Positions 46,621 through 59,299 of a stretch of 64,000 bases of DNA are shown piece by piece. Within the stretch, counting starts at the first letter, position 1. The number at the start of each line of letters is the position of its first letter. Both the position numbers and the translations under genes were made by a program. The DNA lies in contig JAMPIV010012217.1 of NCBI GenBank assembly GCA_024509875.1, positions 1 through 64,000 on the forward strand, given 5' to 3'. The notes under the pieces were generated by a model that saw only the letters and a list, made by a program, of their open reading frames with translations, was not told the DNA's origin and searched no databases. This stretch comes from Oreohelix idahoensis. Lineage: Eukaryota > Mollusca > Gastropoda > Stylommatophora > Oreohelicidae.

Positions 46621-47628
46621 ACTATGGAGTTGGCATGCATTGGATGACTTGGCATTCGTAGAAGCTTCTCACTGTGAGTGAATACCTTTTCCTCACGTCT
46701 GTCATCAAGAGAGCGGATGTTGGTGTATCGCTCCATTGCCTGGATTGGAGAAGTCTTCATCCCTCCAGTGATTAGTCTAAGGCCTGAATTTTGCACTTTC
46801 CCTAGACATTCTGTGTTTGTTTTAGATGCTGTGGCCCAGGCTGACATGCCATATTCAAGTACAGGTCTGACTGTGCCTGTATAGACTTTTTTAAGTATGT
46901 TGGTATTTGCCCCCCAACTTGTGCCAGCCAGTTTCTTCATAATAGAGAGCTTTCTTATTGCTCTCTGTTCTACTGCTTTTATGTGCGGCTTCCAGGTGAG
47001 TCTCTTATCCAACTTGACTCCTAGGTATGTTGGGTTTTCCTCGATTGGAAGTTCACTTCCATTTAGCTGCAGTTTGATCGTTTCTCGGCGATTTGACAGA
47101 GAGAAGCAGGTTGCTACTGTCTTGGAGAGGTTTATCTGTACTCCCCAATCTGATGCCCATTTACCGATGGTATTTAGCGCTGCTTGCATCCTGAACTTCG
47201 CAGTAGGCAAATGTTCAGCAGCACACCAGGCAGCAAAATCGTCAGCATGAAGAGCCCTGGAGATATGCCCGGACAGTTTCTCTGCAATATCATTTATATA
47301 TATGATAAAAAGTGTGGGGGAGATAACTCCTCCTTGTGGCACACCCTGTTGTAGAGTGACGCGATGGCTCAGTTTCCCGTCAAGTTTTACTCTTGCTGTG
47401 CGGTATCGAAGAAAGTCCCGTATCCAGTTGAACATTCTCCCTTCAATTTTGCTGTTGAGCATCTTAAGGAGGAGTCCTTCTTTCCATACCTTATCAAAGG
47501 CTTTTGTCAAGTCTACAAAAACCGCCAGCACTTTCTTTTTCTCCTGAAAGGCATTTTCTACTTCCTGGGCTAGATATACTAGTTGGTCTTCGGTGCTGCG
47601 ATTTTTCCTAAATGCTGACTGTGTGTTA
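46617..47628 (-). pseudogene. LINE reverse transcriptase, catalytic part
   Basis: After the frameshift: NTQSAFRKNRSTEDQLV, VFVDLTKAFDKVW, QGVPQGGVISPTLFIIYIND, then the catalytic motif as LHADDFAAW (both Asp present), TYLGVKLDKRLTW, and the thumb (RPVLEYGMSAWA). Ends at a stop at 46617. Only the flanking frame breaks damage it. Confidence 0.88.
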
Positions 47629-49533
47629 TCAAGCAGATGGTTTTTTTTCCAGATGTTTCAGTAATCTTGAGTTCACCATTCTTTCCATTACCTTACCCAG
47701 ACAGCTCAGTAGGCTAACTGGTCGGTAGCTGGACTTGCTTGTTTTCTCCTTTTGTTTCTTTCTGATGGGAACAATGATTGCTTCTCGCCATTGATCTGGA
47801 AATTTTCCAGTACTCCATGATTGATTGAAGATTAGGAGGAGCTTGTGCCTGGCTACAGGTCCAAGGTTCTTGATCATATCATTTGTGATGCCATCTTTTC
47901 CTGGAGCTTTTCTGTTCTTTAGTTTTGTTATGGCAGCACTGAGTTCTCTCATAGTAAGGGGTGACTTCATGCAGATATCTGGGTTTTGGTGCTTCAGTTT
48001 TTCTTTTACTTCCTTACGTACTTCTTGGATCCGTGCATGTGAAAGTGATGTGGTGCTTTCTTCCTTGTAGAAATCTGCCAGGATGTTTGCTGCCATCTTT
48101 CCTGTGTGGTATTTTTCATTTTCCTTGATGACAGTCTTACAGTAGCTGGTTGTTGTTTCTTCATTTAGTACTCTTGTCAGATTCCATAGCTTGCTTGAGT
48201 CCTTTTCCATGTTGAGACTGCTGGTCTTCTGGTGCCAGCTCCTTTGGATTTCAGCTTTCTTTTGTTCATTGAAGGCTTGTTTTATGCTGTTGTGCCTCTG
48301 TGTGTTCTCTAATGTGGGATTTTGCTCCATAGTTTCCCGTGCTTTATTTAATTCACTATGGAGTTTTCCCAGGTTGTCACTCCAGTATGGTTTGTAGTCT
48401 CGTCGTTTACCTCGTGGAATTGACTTCTTTGCTGCTTGGATGATTGCCTCACTGATGATGGAGATGTTTTTATTGATGTTATTTGAGTGGGCAATGTTCT
48501 GACAGAAATTGTCGGCTTGTTCTTTAAAAAATCCCCAGTTTGCTTTTTTGAAATTCCAGCTAGGAGACATATTGATTTCTCCTGCACTTCTTATCTCAGA
48601 TATCTGTAATGTGACTGGTACATGGTCACTTCCCCCAAGTTGAGTATTTACTGTTCTGGTGGTGAGTCGATGTATGTCATCTGTAGCCATAGCAAGATCT
48701 GGTGTGCTCGTTGTTTTCCATACTCTGGAATAGAAGGTGGGCTTATCCTCTGGTTGGTTTATTAGAATTAGTTTATTCTCTACCATCCAATCTTCCACCT
48801 CTTCTCCTCTTGGATCTGTTGCGTTATAGCCCCAGCTGGGTGAGTGGCTATTGAAGTCACCCATAATGAGGTGTCTCGATGCTGCAAGCTTCACTTTGTG
48901 TAGCTCCAGAGTTGTGGTTGGAGGGCTGTAGCAGTTTGTGATCATTAAGTCTCCACTGGGCAGCAGTAGTTGGACTGTTATGTATTCAAGTTCGTCCTCA
49001 CCAGATCTGTGTGTCTCTACTGCTGGGATTGAGGTTTTAATCAGTGTGAGGATTCCTCCCTTAGTTCTTTTTGCCCTGTCTTGGCGGAAGGATTGGTATC
49101 CACGTACAAAGAATCGTTGGGTATCTTTTAGGTGAGTTTCTTGGATGCAGATTATATCAATGTTATTTTCCCTGAGGAATTCTTGTAACTCCGGTTTCTT
49201 GTTCCTCACTCCTTCTGCATTCCATTGAGCCACTGTAAGATAGTGGGTTGGTTGGTCAGTTGCTCTACTTTGCCTTCCCCCGACCATTTGGTTGGCAAAG
49301 GCACCGGTTGCTTGGGTGGGCCCTTTCGAGGCTAGGGGCCCGGCTCCGCTCCTCCCCGGTTGTAGCTGATAGGAGCGACGCCATGACGTAAGTCGAGATT
49401 GTCGCATGACTCCATACCGCAAAAGCGTGTGTGTCCTAATTTTTCCCGGTGTCTGCGCCGTAGCTAACACACTCCGTCTTCGGCAGGCCGGGTTGTGTTT
49501 GTTGTTCAGGGTTGTCTCCCATAGCCTTTCCAT
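47629..49533 (-). pseudogene. LINE APE endonuclease and N-terminal RT
   Basis: From about residue 98: AQWNAEGVRNK, CIQETH, GGILTLIK, NCYSPP, GDFNSHSPSWG, TPDLAM and GSDHVPV, so the Asn, Glu, Asp-Asn and Asp-His residues of the APE-type nuclease are present. The nuclease nicks target DNA to prime reverse transcription. RT begins at LKNRKAPGKDGITNDMIK with SYRPVSLLSCLGKVMERM. It ends at LEKKPSA because an 8-T run (47640-47648, plus strand) shifts the frame. The ~95 residues before the nuclease are Arg-rich and unidentified; an upstream start is possible. Confidence 0.88.
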
Positions 49534-49846
49534 CTCCCGGTGGTAGCTGCAAGGCAGCAGATTGGTTTGTTTACCGAGGTTTACCTTCCCCGTGGCTAGA
49601 GCTTATAGCGGCTCTTACTCGCTTGATGCACCCGTCGTAGGACATATGGGGGATTTCAGTGGGGGTATCAGTACCACCTGTTACCCCTCCCCATCCTGCT
49701 GGGAGGACATCGCCGTTTGGTCCGCGACTGCTTATTCGTCCAGCAATGCTGACTTAATTCGCAGCTGACACACCATATCTGGAGGTCGTTCCACTATCCG
49801 CCACCCGTGGACGCGCCTGGTTGGGGTCGGTCGCCCCTTTGCCAGG

Positions 49847-52800
49847 ATTCATGTATTGAATTTATATTATTGAATGTATTCATGCATTGAATTTATATTA
49901 TTGGATGTATCCATGTATTAGTTTATCAGAAAGAATGTTTTGCAAGTAGACACCTGTCTTGTCTCGCTATTGCTAAATCATACTGAGCCATGTTGTCATT
50001 CATCCTACATGCAGACACTGAGACACGCTCATATCATATACAATAGAAATAGGTGGGCTTGAGGACAGAAATTAGCCCCTATTTTTCCTTGTTACAGGTT
50101 TTATTCGTGTCATCAAACCTGAGGTCGTATGTCGTGTCAATCCAGCTGCCTGGAACGTCGCAGGAGCACAGTGATTGCACAGGATCAACCTCTTTAGTCC
50201 CCCTCAGTCTTGGGTGGGCTAACGAAACGACCATCAGCGGGTGTTTTGTGTCAACCAAACCAAGAAGGACAGACCTTTTAAGAGATGAGTACACATTAGT
50301 ACTATTTCTGTCAGCATTGTGAGCAAAAGCTAGTGTCAGTGACGAGAAAGTGAATTAGCGTAGCAAGAGACAATAATAAGATTATAGCTGATAAATTATA
50401 CGTAATTAACAGCATAGCTGATACATGTACTATAATTGAATAACAGCGCAGCTGATATAATTTTTTGTTCCTATAATTGGAAAACTTGTTGTAATATATT
50501 TACATATCTATATAAATATAAATATTTGTAAATCATATGTAAACTTACAAATTCATTACATTCCATTTTTCAACATTCACCCTTCAGCACAAGAGTAGAT
50601 AGTGTATATACTAAATAAATAATAAGGAAATTGTATTTGAACGACTTGTCAATTTTATCAGTGTTAAGTAAAAATCTGTTTCCATGTCGTAATATCACAG
50701 TTAGTTACACAGCGGAGGTGGCAAGTTATGTCGGTCTCCTCTCTACTAATTTTTCGAGATCAGAACATTCACAGCCGTAACTAATTTGTGATACCAGTAG
50801 TTCTCTCAGACACTGGGACTTCACCATTTTCTGCAGAAATTCTATTTCTGTAATTGTCAGTACTATACTGACCCTAGAGCCAAATAAAACCTCACGCCAC
50901 AACTGTATATGTTAAAAATAGTAGTGAAATCGTGGAGATGAAAAGGAAATGAATTGGTTCACATTTACACATAGATGGAGGAGAAAACATATAAAACATA
51001 TAAGGTATTTATTGTCGTGTGGTGAGTACTGAGGCAACTACGACAGTAGTTTTTGCCAGGAATAGCCTAAGAGATATTAGATATAAGGTATCTAGAAATT
51101 GGCTCGTTAAGAAAGAATAAAGACCTATTCGAGATAGGGACAAGAAGACAGGAATGCGAATGCTTTCCACTAGACAGTGTTTTCTAATTAATTATGGAAA
51201 GATTTCTGTTTCCCCACGACCTTAGCTTCTGCCCTTAGATCCCGTAAAGAAAAAGCCCCCAACCTCATCTGAGTAGAGAAATGTTCCTATAGGTGAATAT
51301 GTAACACCGACATCACGAGTGATACATTAACAAACTAGATAATGATCAAACGATCGTTGGGTTTATTAATTAAATATCCACACATATAGGGTTAGTAATG
51401 GTTAGAGCGTGATGATGGTAAAAGACGATTCACACAAAACACACAAATGAGATAATAAACTTGCAGTTAATTAAGTAGTAGTTCATTAAGAATGACGTAA
51501 GTCGAGATTGTCATTAAGAATGAACTGGTGCAAAGCGAAATGATGATGATGTGATATAATACGTGTTACCAAAATGGTGAGTAATCTACACAGTTCATGT
51601 GTCTCTAAATGCTTCGCATTGATATGACGATTCACGTGTAGGCATACAGTGTCCCAAGTTGTTATACGTTATGTCGAGTGGGGTATCTCTAAGTCGAGGA
51701 CGTTCTGATGAAAACTGTTGTCGGACTGAGAACGTTGACGAGAGATATATATATTCCTTCACTGTTTGAGTATATCTCTGTAGTGTTGATCAACAGTTAC
51801 TAGCTGTCATATGAACAAAAGGTCTGTTGTCTAATCTCCCGAGGGCACTGGCCAGACTGGATATCTTCACGAAATGTTAGTGATATGTAGACTCATAATC
51901 TTGCGTATGTAGTCGTGATTCATAAAATATATAGAGTCTGCTTCATAGAATGCGCTTAAGAGTGTGTTGCACTTGGTATAAATATGAGATTCCTCTTTTG
52001 AGCTCTTTTGCTTGACTTCAGATAATAATGATCTTTCGAGTGATTTGAACTTGTGATAACTCTGTATTGAACTTGTGATAACGATTTATTGAACTTGTGA
52101 GCAAGCAGTATACGGTGACGAAAAATGCTGCGTCCACCTTCTGACTTGTGGGTGAGACAATATTCCTTTTTAATTGAGGAATGAAAGATGTCCTATGGCG
52201 AATTCTGCTAGCCAAATGTCCTTTTTTGATAACTTATTTCTGGTTAGACGTCAGACACGTTGCGTGTAGACTCAGACTTCTGATGAACTTCATTTCCCTT
52301 CGCAAAATCCTTTAAGAACACAGTTCATCACAGAACTGAATTATTTTCCACTCTGAATAAACACGTGTATTTAGGCTAGGCGTTTTTGGGTTTAATCTCT
52401 TCCTCACATTATAAAAACTGGACTCCTTCCTCTAGCAAGCTACGCAGTAGATTATATTTCTGGAAGTCCAATGTGTGTTTCTTGGATCCGACATCTAGCT
52501 ACGCCCATACCAACCATTCCTTAATAGCACCGCTGGTCACTCATTCACAGGATCGCTCTTGTCCCCTGTCAGTCCAAACGTGGGTGTGGGTTGACAAACA
52601 GGTATGGAGATAATTTTCGGGCTAATGCAAAAGTGCTGTCAAATTGCTGTCACCTTACTCTCTGATTGTTTATTGTTCACCTGGCCAAGCTGGGCGTCCA
52701 ATATGGTGACCCGGCTTTTTCCCCTGGCCAAGCTGGGCGTCCAATGTGGTGACTCGGCCGAGCAACAACAGTACACAGAAATTTTATAATGCCCAGATGT

Positions 52801-53819
52801 CTGATTGGGATGACCAGATGTGTTTTCACCAGATTTATCACGATGCAATATGGGCTTCAAACGATAATGTCAGGTATGGGGACTCAATCAAAAGACTTTA
52901 TTTCCCCCGATGAAATAGCAAATATGGGATAGCAAATGTGGGGTGAAAGAACAAATGTCGGAGAAAATACAATACGAAAGATGTAGGAAAAGATAGAGCA
53001 ATAAGGCCTTTGCGCTCGTTTATCACAACACACTTATTCTGAGTCAGACGAGTCTAACATATTTGATATGAGTAAATATCATATCATGTTTTGTATTCGA
53101 TCACTTCCTGATATATATTGTTTACACACGGTATCCCGTGGTTGCAGGAAGTGACGTCTTGACTCCTGCTTTGAATTGACAGCAGACGTCAGTTTTGATT
53201 TGGGACAAGCTAGCGTCTCTAACCGGCAGTCTGCTTGTGTCGTTTGACCAGTATGCAAGGAATGTGTCCAGTAGGACCTGCTTTTAAAATGTGTTAATTG
53301 CCTTTGGGCATCTTTATATTTCACCTGCAAGATCGATTACCATCACTGCCTTATGCTTTCATCTAACAGTATAATGTCAGATTAGTCTTAGCAGTGTGTA
53401 TGGAATTCTTGGGCACGTAAGTTGACTGTTCCATTAAAACTGAGAGTATCAGAATCAAGGACAGTAGAGACATGTGCTAGTAAAAGCTACGATGTCATAT
53501 CATACTCAAGAGGAGTAATGTGTTAATAAATATTTTTGTGAATCTGTGCCAAGAAGTTTAGGCCTTGTTTAGGAGTGTCAAAGCCTGAAGGTCTAATGAC
53601 TTGCACAGGGGACGTCGGGAGGGCGGCTCCTGAAATAATAAAATTCTTAAACTTTACCCGTACCATATTGATGACTATTCTCGCTGAACGAACGACAGTC
53701 ATCTTTTTTCCAATAGTTATTTTCCTCTTTTAAGTCATGGTCTTCCATTTACCTCAATTAATCTTTGTCTATCTGCGAAAGTGTGCTGGAATATGTTTGT
53801 TCTTTGATTGTGCATAGTT
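49847..53819. other. long gene-poor stretch with small repeats
   Basis: No coding motif found. Local features: TGAATGTATTCATG-type repeats at 49847-49920; a 16-base insert inside a 12-base duplication at 51483-51522; three GAACTTGTGA repeats at 52046-52098; and a ~41-bp direct repeat (CTGGCCAAGCTGGGCGTCCA) at 52681 and 52722. Confidence 0.45.
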
Positions 53820-54960
53820 ATAGAAAAGTTTTATTTTTCAGCTGGGCCACCCTTGTTACTTTAACTTTTGCCAAACGAGTTCAATTGGGTTTAAATGTGA
53901 ATGATAAGGTGTGGCTAGTCTCAAACACATAAAAAATTTTTTAAAAAAAAAAAAAATGACCATGTTGGTTTGAAATCCAACTTGTCTATTATGGAATATC
54001 TTGGTCTTTTGTGATTTCTTAACAAGGGACAGTAATTTCAGGTTTCAGAAAAAACCCTCGTTAAATGGAATGTCATCTTCTTTTCTGAGCCCAAATCTTA
54101 TTTTATAGCATTTTTTGTACTCGAAGATGTCGGGGATTTTGTCTTCTTCTGCCACAGCTGTTGTGGTATGATTGCGTTGTCCATTATCAGACAGGATGGT
54201 CTGTCTAGGGATGGAAGAAGAGTATTTTCAATCCACTCTCTAAATATGTTACCGTGTCATCTCGGTATAATTAGTCCCGGTTGTCCGTAGTTAATTGGAA
54301 GTGAAAATAAGTTCAGCATTTTTCACTAGCCCATTATGTCTGCTGCCTGCATGTGCCATTATCAGACGTTCTCCTTTTCCACTGGGTATACATCTTTTAA
54401 TCGTTCCATCTGATAACTGCCATTCCTTTTCACTTGTGGTGAGCATCAACACACACAATATCATAATCTTGATTACGCATTTCCCGTACTTCACGTAAAT
54501 ATTTACTTCTCATAGATACTAAGTGCGGCTTCTCGCAGATGACGTTTCTTCCACTAGCGTACTTCCTAAACGTAAAGCCAATGCTTCTAACAGTTCTCCA
54601 TAATGTTGATTTCGATACATCAATGTCATTCAGCCGAATTTTCAGTTTTCTTAGTGTCACAGTTTCTTTGGAATTGAACATTCAACAAATCTCTCTCTTC
54701 TAATCACATTCCTGTCAAAACTATCTACTACTTCCTTTCTTCCTTGCGTCCTGGTATAGATTGAACTGAAAATTCCATTAGCTTTGAGTAATTGATGAAA
54801 TGAGCGTTTACTTAAACCCAAAGCGTGAATAGTTCTCTTTTCAGGATTTAAGAGACTCCGATACAGTTTTACCACGCTTAGCTTTCTCTGCAGAAATATT
54901 TATACATCTTCACTACCATTGTATTATGCAGTGTAAGGAACTTGACTTTCATACCCATTG
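53820..54960 (-). pseudogene. Tc1/mariner-like (IS630-type) transposase relic
   Basis: On the minus strand: HALGLSKRSFHQLLKANG; DRNVIRRERFVE; then TVTLRKLKIRLNDIDVSKSTLWRTVRSIGFTFRK (helix-turn-helix), PHLVSMRSKYLREVREMRN, and the first catalytic Asp region IVCVDAHH (decayed). GERLIMAHAGSR, a second Asp in CLIMDNA, and LNPIELVWQKLK with the final Glu. Frameshifts and stops throughout. The right terminal repeat may be at 55351-55366; the left was not found. Confidence 0.75.
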
Positions 54961-56037
54961 TATTACAGACCCAGAATACTGCAAGATACGCCTATGCAAT
55001 GAAATACACAATAAGTAGAACGGTAACAGAACGCACCGGAAGGATCAATGTAATGTTCAAAACAGTGCGATAGTGAGCTGAAACACGGACAAAACCACGT
55101 GAAATGCGTTCAAGATGCTAAATCGAAATAGCTCACAAATATGAAGGGGTAAGCCTTCTCAATACACGGATGGACTAGGAGGTGGTCGATTTTGTATACT
55201 TTAAATAAAGAAAATTTAAAACCATAAGTTTGTTAACGAGGAAAAATATTTCCCCCTCGGGACATAGCGATCATTAGGTCATATGCAAAGTTGCAACAAT
55301 TACGAACAAGTGGTTGCAGAGATATTGAATATTAAACAGCGGCAAACATTGTGAAACGCACTATAAGTAAATAAGTAATATATAAGAGCAAATTAAAAGA
55401 TGTACAGAACATTTTGAGAAACATCTAAACAGACCTGTTCCGCAAAATCCCCCAGACACCAATCCAGTGGAAGAGGAGCTACATGTTAATTTGAATATAC
55501 TGTAAGTCAGCTGTAGGAATCCCAATAGATGTTTGTTCTAATTGTTTTTTTTTTTAAACACACAGATCTACCTTGAAAAAAAACCATGTCTATTTCAGGT
55601 TGCAGAGTATTTGGAATGTTGAATCAGTGCAGCCTGTACGTAACGTTTGCTCCGTGTTAGTTCGTCTGTGTCTCTAATGAGACAAAGAAATAATACTACT
55701 GCTCACTCAGGCATGTCATACAAAACGACGTATATGAGGCTGTGTATGCGATTGGCAACCTCATTGTGTAACACAAATTGTTACAGAAACCACCACGGCA
55801 AGAATGTATGATTGCTTCTTGCAGGATTCTTGATAGGAGACCAGCTGCATTTGTGGCTGCATGCTCCATAAGGAAATACATGTAAAATGGAAATTATGAT
55901 GATGTTGATGAGCTGTAACATGTATTTCTGCTTCCTGAAAATCAACCGACAAAGCGGTGAAAAATTATTCAGTGTGTAGTCATATATTACAGCCAACCTT
56001 CGTTGTGGAGATGGCAACTGATGATGATGAGTCATAT
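54961..56037. other. no gene seen; possible right end of the Tc1-like element
   Basis: GTGAAACGCACTATAAG at 55351 inverts the sequence at 42957. Otherwise AT-rich and unrecognised. Confidence 0.35.
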
Positions 56038-57393
56038 AAATCTGCTGGCCTGTCGCAAAGATGAAGTCTTTTCCAGGTCAGTGGCACCCCCGTTGTTTCT
56101 GCCTGAGCTCAGCACCCTCTGGCCAGGTCAGGCGTGGGCTGGGCAGTTTTGGAGAATATGTTCAGTGCTCAGGATTCCGGCTCCACATGGACATTCATTC
56201 GTGTGGGATATCCTGAGACGATATAGATGGCCTAGTAATCTGCAGTGGCCAGTTCTCAGGCGGAAAATGGTGGTATGCTGCTGTCTATGAAGCTGTTACA
56301 TTGGTCATGTTTTGTTGTATATGTCGCCTTCCTTCTTCCACTGGTAGTTGTATTTGTTGTGGATAATGGTTTTAGCTTCTCGATAGGGCAATGGGTTGCA
56401 GAACTGCTCCATTTTACTGCTACTTCTAGATAAAGCACAGGCTCTCTCATTTCCGGTGATTCTGAGATGGAAGATAACTACTGAATGACAATGGGTGATG
56501 ACTTTTGGATAATGTTAAGCTCGGATATATCTCATGCAGCATGTTTTCATTTCTGGTGTTCTATATTAATTCCAGTAGTGATCTACAATCAGTGAAGATT
56601 ACTATCTTAGCTAGTGGCTGCTGTTCTGATCTACTGAGGATTCTTAATGTTTGCAATAATACCACAGGTTCTGCCCTGAAATTGAAGACGATCTTTACGT
56701 TTGGGAAGGCCTTACGGATGATCTTCCCGTTTATGAATCTGATAAAGATAGATCCTCCATTCTTTACTGCCCCCCTCTGAGGATCCATCTTTGTTTACGT
56801 GTATCCACTCCATGGCGTTGTACTTGTCTTCAGTCATCTCCTGAGCCAAAGTTTTTAGTTGTGCTGGGGATCTGGTTGCCTTCCTGTCTCATTTTATGGA
56901 CTTGTGTGATGATAGATATATTCTCGTGGCAGTAGTTTGGTTCCTCATAATCAATTAACATTTCCATTTTGGTAGGTTGTTTTGGGAGGAGGTCTTCGTG
57001 ACATTGACGCAGATGTTTTGATATATGAAAGAAGCTGGTTCTCTTCAGCCTGTTTTTTTTTTTTAAGTCCAGCTATGGAGCCTGGCATGCATTGGATTAT
57101 TTGGCATTCGTAGTAGCTTCTCGCTGGGAGCAAACACTTTTTCATCGCGTCTGTCATCAAGGGGGCGGATGTTGGTGTATCTCTCCATTGCCAGGATTGA
57201 AGTGGTCTTTATCCCTCCAGTGATTAGTCTAAGGCCTACATTTTGCATTTTTGCTAGACGTACTGTGTTTGTTTTGTATGGCTGTAGTGCCATATTCAAG
57301 TACAGGCTTGACTATTCCTGCATAATTTTTTTAAAGTATGTTGTTACTTGTCGCATAATTTGTGCCGGCCAGTTTCTTCATAAGGGAGAGCTA
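56038..57393 (-). pseudogene. 5'-truncated copy of the I-like LINE
   Basis: Colinear with 45585-46940 of the full LINE: C-terminal tail, RNase H (NGGSIFIRFINGKIIRKAFP, FNFRAEPVVLLQ, IFTDCRSLLE), and end of RT (LRLITGGIKTTSILAMERYTNIR). A poly-T near 57055 and several deletions break the frames. It stops at about 57393, inside RT, as usual for incomplete LINE insertions. RNase H Glu and second Asp remain; the first Asp region is disrupted. Confidence 0.82.
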
Positions 57394-58461
57394 CCTGGTG
57401 GAAAATTCAAACCAAACGATATCTGACAAAATTTTACTTCACTTCAAAGAATATTACGTTCCGGTCTTATGCAATTCACGAATAAAAAGCAGTTGGATAG
57501 CTCACGGGTTTTCACTGGGACTGCGGAATAAGTGTCTTAAACTTAGTGACACAGTGCTTTTAAATGCCAGAGAGAGACAGCAACAGCGAAATATTCCTAG
57601 ACTGAAATGTATTTTTAGTGGAGAAATTGGCTGTTGCCATATGCTACTCCGTTCACTACTGTATGCTGGGCAGGACTACAGTAGATATTTGTCTGTCATG
57701 GGGCTGATGCCACAGGTGCAGAGACCTGTTCTACCAATTCTGTACTTGTGGTATAGAATATAGACGGTACCTCAACCTACTGTGTCCAGTGCGTAAGCGG
57801 AAAATGATGACCAGGTCTCACCTAGAAAGCTGGTGATGGGCATAATTTCATATATGGCCCCGGGTGCTCTTTTTCCCAAGGTAAACGAAAATATGTGACT
57901 GTGTTCTACCATTATATATTGTTAAGTCATATTTTGAGTTAGAGTTAAGTGTTAAAGATTTTTATGTACGGGGCTGTTTTTTCTAGTAAGCACGTTTAAA
58001 GTAATGAGTTGATTTTTGTTTGGGTACTTTTTGTACGCTATGTTTTTCTCGAATATTGCTCAGCTGAGTAGGTGTTAGTCTTTTTAAAAAAAAATAAAGA
58101 AAGTGTTCGAATGTTCTTAGTGGTAGTTTGGGGGGAGATACGGATGAGCTGAACTCAGTTCTCAAGCGGTTAGTTCGCGCATGAGTTATTTTACTGAGTT
58201 GTACTGAGAGACTGTGATCTCGGGATTAGTATGTACCTGGCAGAGCTTCGAGACGGTTTGAGTCTCGTTGGTGTGACCAGAGGATATTTTGAAGAGAATA
58301 TATTATTGAAGTGAAGATAGATAGATTATTGAAGGGAATGTTCTTTCTCCCAGGAGATTTATTATTCTAATGCCATGGATTACGTTGGCTCATTGATGTT
58401 CCTAGTATTATGATGTATGCAATTCCTTTCTTAGCTGTTCTTGTGAATCAATTTATTGTTG
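57394..58461. other. no feature recognised
   Basis: An open frame at 57362-57763 has no motif and overlaps the LINE end. Phrase GCAATTCACG ... TTTTCACTGG near 57472 weakly resembles 60665-60715. Confidence 0.4.
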
Positions 58462-58540
58462 CCCTACAAGACGTCACTAGGCGTGATGGCCACTGACTGC
58501 TTTGACGGTCGGCGGCTAAGGATCAAAGAAAAAAAATTCC
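58462..58540 (+). repeat. LINE 3'-end scrap
   Basis: CTACAAGACGTCACTAGGCG, GATGGCCACTGACTGCTTTG and CGGCTAAGGATCA match 61063-61125 and, inverted, 23791-23862. Confidence 0.7.
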
Positions 58541-59044
58541 TTTCTTGATGGATTTTTGTACTTACACGATTTATCATTCTATGCTATGGATTACGTCGGC
58601 TTATATGAACTGTATTGCAAGTTGCGGTGTACGCAACCAAGCTCTTGATATTTAAGATGCTGTGATTTACGATGTTTTTCTGCAATCTATTTGCCATGGA
58701 TGTTGTATGCCATTATAACTTGTGACAGTGTGCTGTTCCTGATGTCTACGTTTACTGTGACAATAAACTGTATATTGTGAGTTGTAAACCATTGGTCTTA
58801 CCCGTTGGTCTATTGCTAACTATCGTTACTGTGGTGTGGATGATTGCAACTTAAACAAACTTAAAATACCCATGACATTTGCCTATGTTTATACATATTT
58901 ACACACCTGTCGGCCACCTGTAAGCCCGACCAAGGCTGATCGTATTTATCAGCGAATGTATTAACTTTGTCTAACCGTGCCACCCTTACTCACGGAAGAA
59001 TCTACACAGTAACATAAGTGATGGCCTGTGTGGCCTGTTATAGA

Positions 59045-59046
<2 letters not shown>
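58541..59046. other. no feature recognised
   Basis: No coding motif or repeat seen. Confidence 0.4.

Positions 59047-59140
<94 letters not shown>
59047..59140. repeat. (AT)n microsatellite
   Basis: 94 bases of pure AT repeat. A long Tyr-Ile frame through it is an artefact. Confidence 0.97.
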
Positions 59141-59143
<3 letters not shown>

Positions 59144-59299
59144 CATAAGTATCTACTGATCCTGTCTACACCAGAAAACCCGATGCAACATATATATATA
59201 TGTACTTTTACTAAGCATTTTTGGTGTTCTCCGTGTTTCAGAGCCATACAGTAGGAGTGCATTAATATGAGACAAACATAAAGGTATGTTATCAGGCAC

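Larger units (their letters stand above)
45537..49846 (-). mobile_element. near full-length I-like LINE (EN-RT-RNase H)
   Basis: A ~4.3 kb non-LTR retrotransposon on the minus strand, flanked by ATTCATGTATTGAAT-type sequence on both sides (about 45508 and 49847), though the site is itself repetitive. The 3' end carries a (GAA)n-like tail (CTTCTTCTTCTGCG on the plus strand). Domains: APE endonuclease, RT, RNase H, C-terminal CCHC. RNase H after RT points to the I group of LINEs. No ORF1 was recognised. Three frame breaks separate the domains. Confidence 0.88.

Noticed and set aside
57362..57763. 133-codon open frame as a gene
   Set aside because: It starts inside a LINE fragment and has no recognisable domain. 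Weak similarity of 57472 to 60665 was too short to use.
58961..59146. Tyr-Ile repeat protein
   Set aside because: It is the translation of an AT microsatellite.
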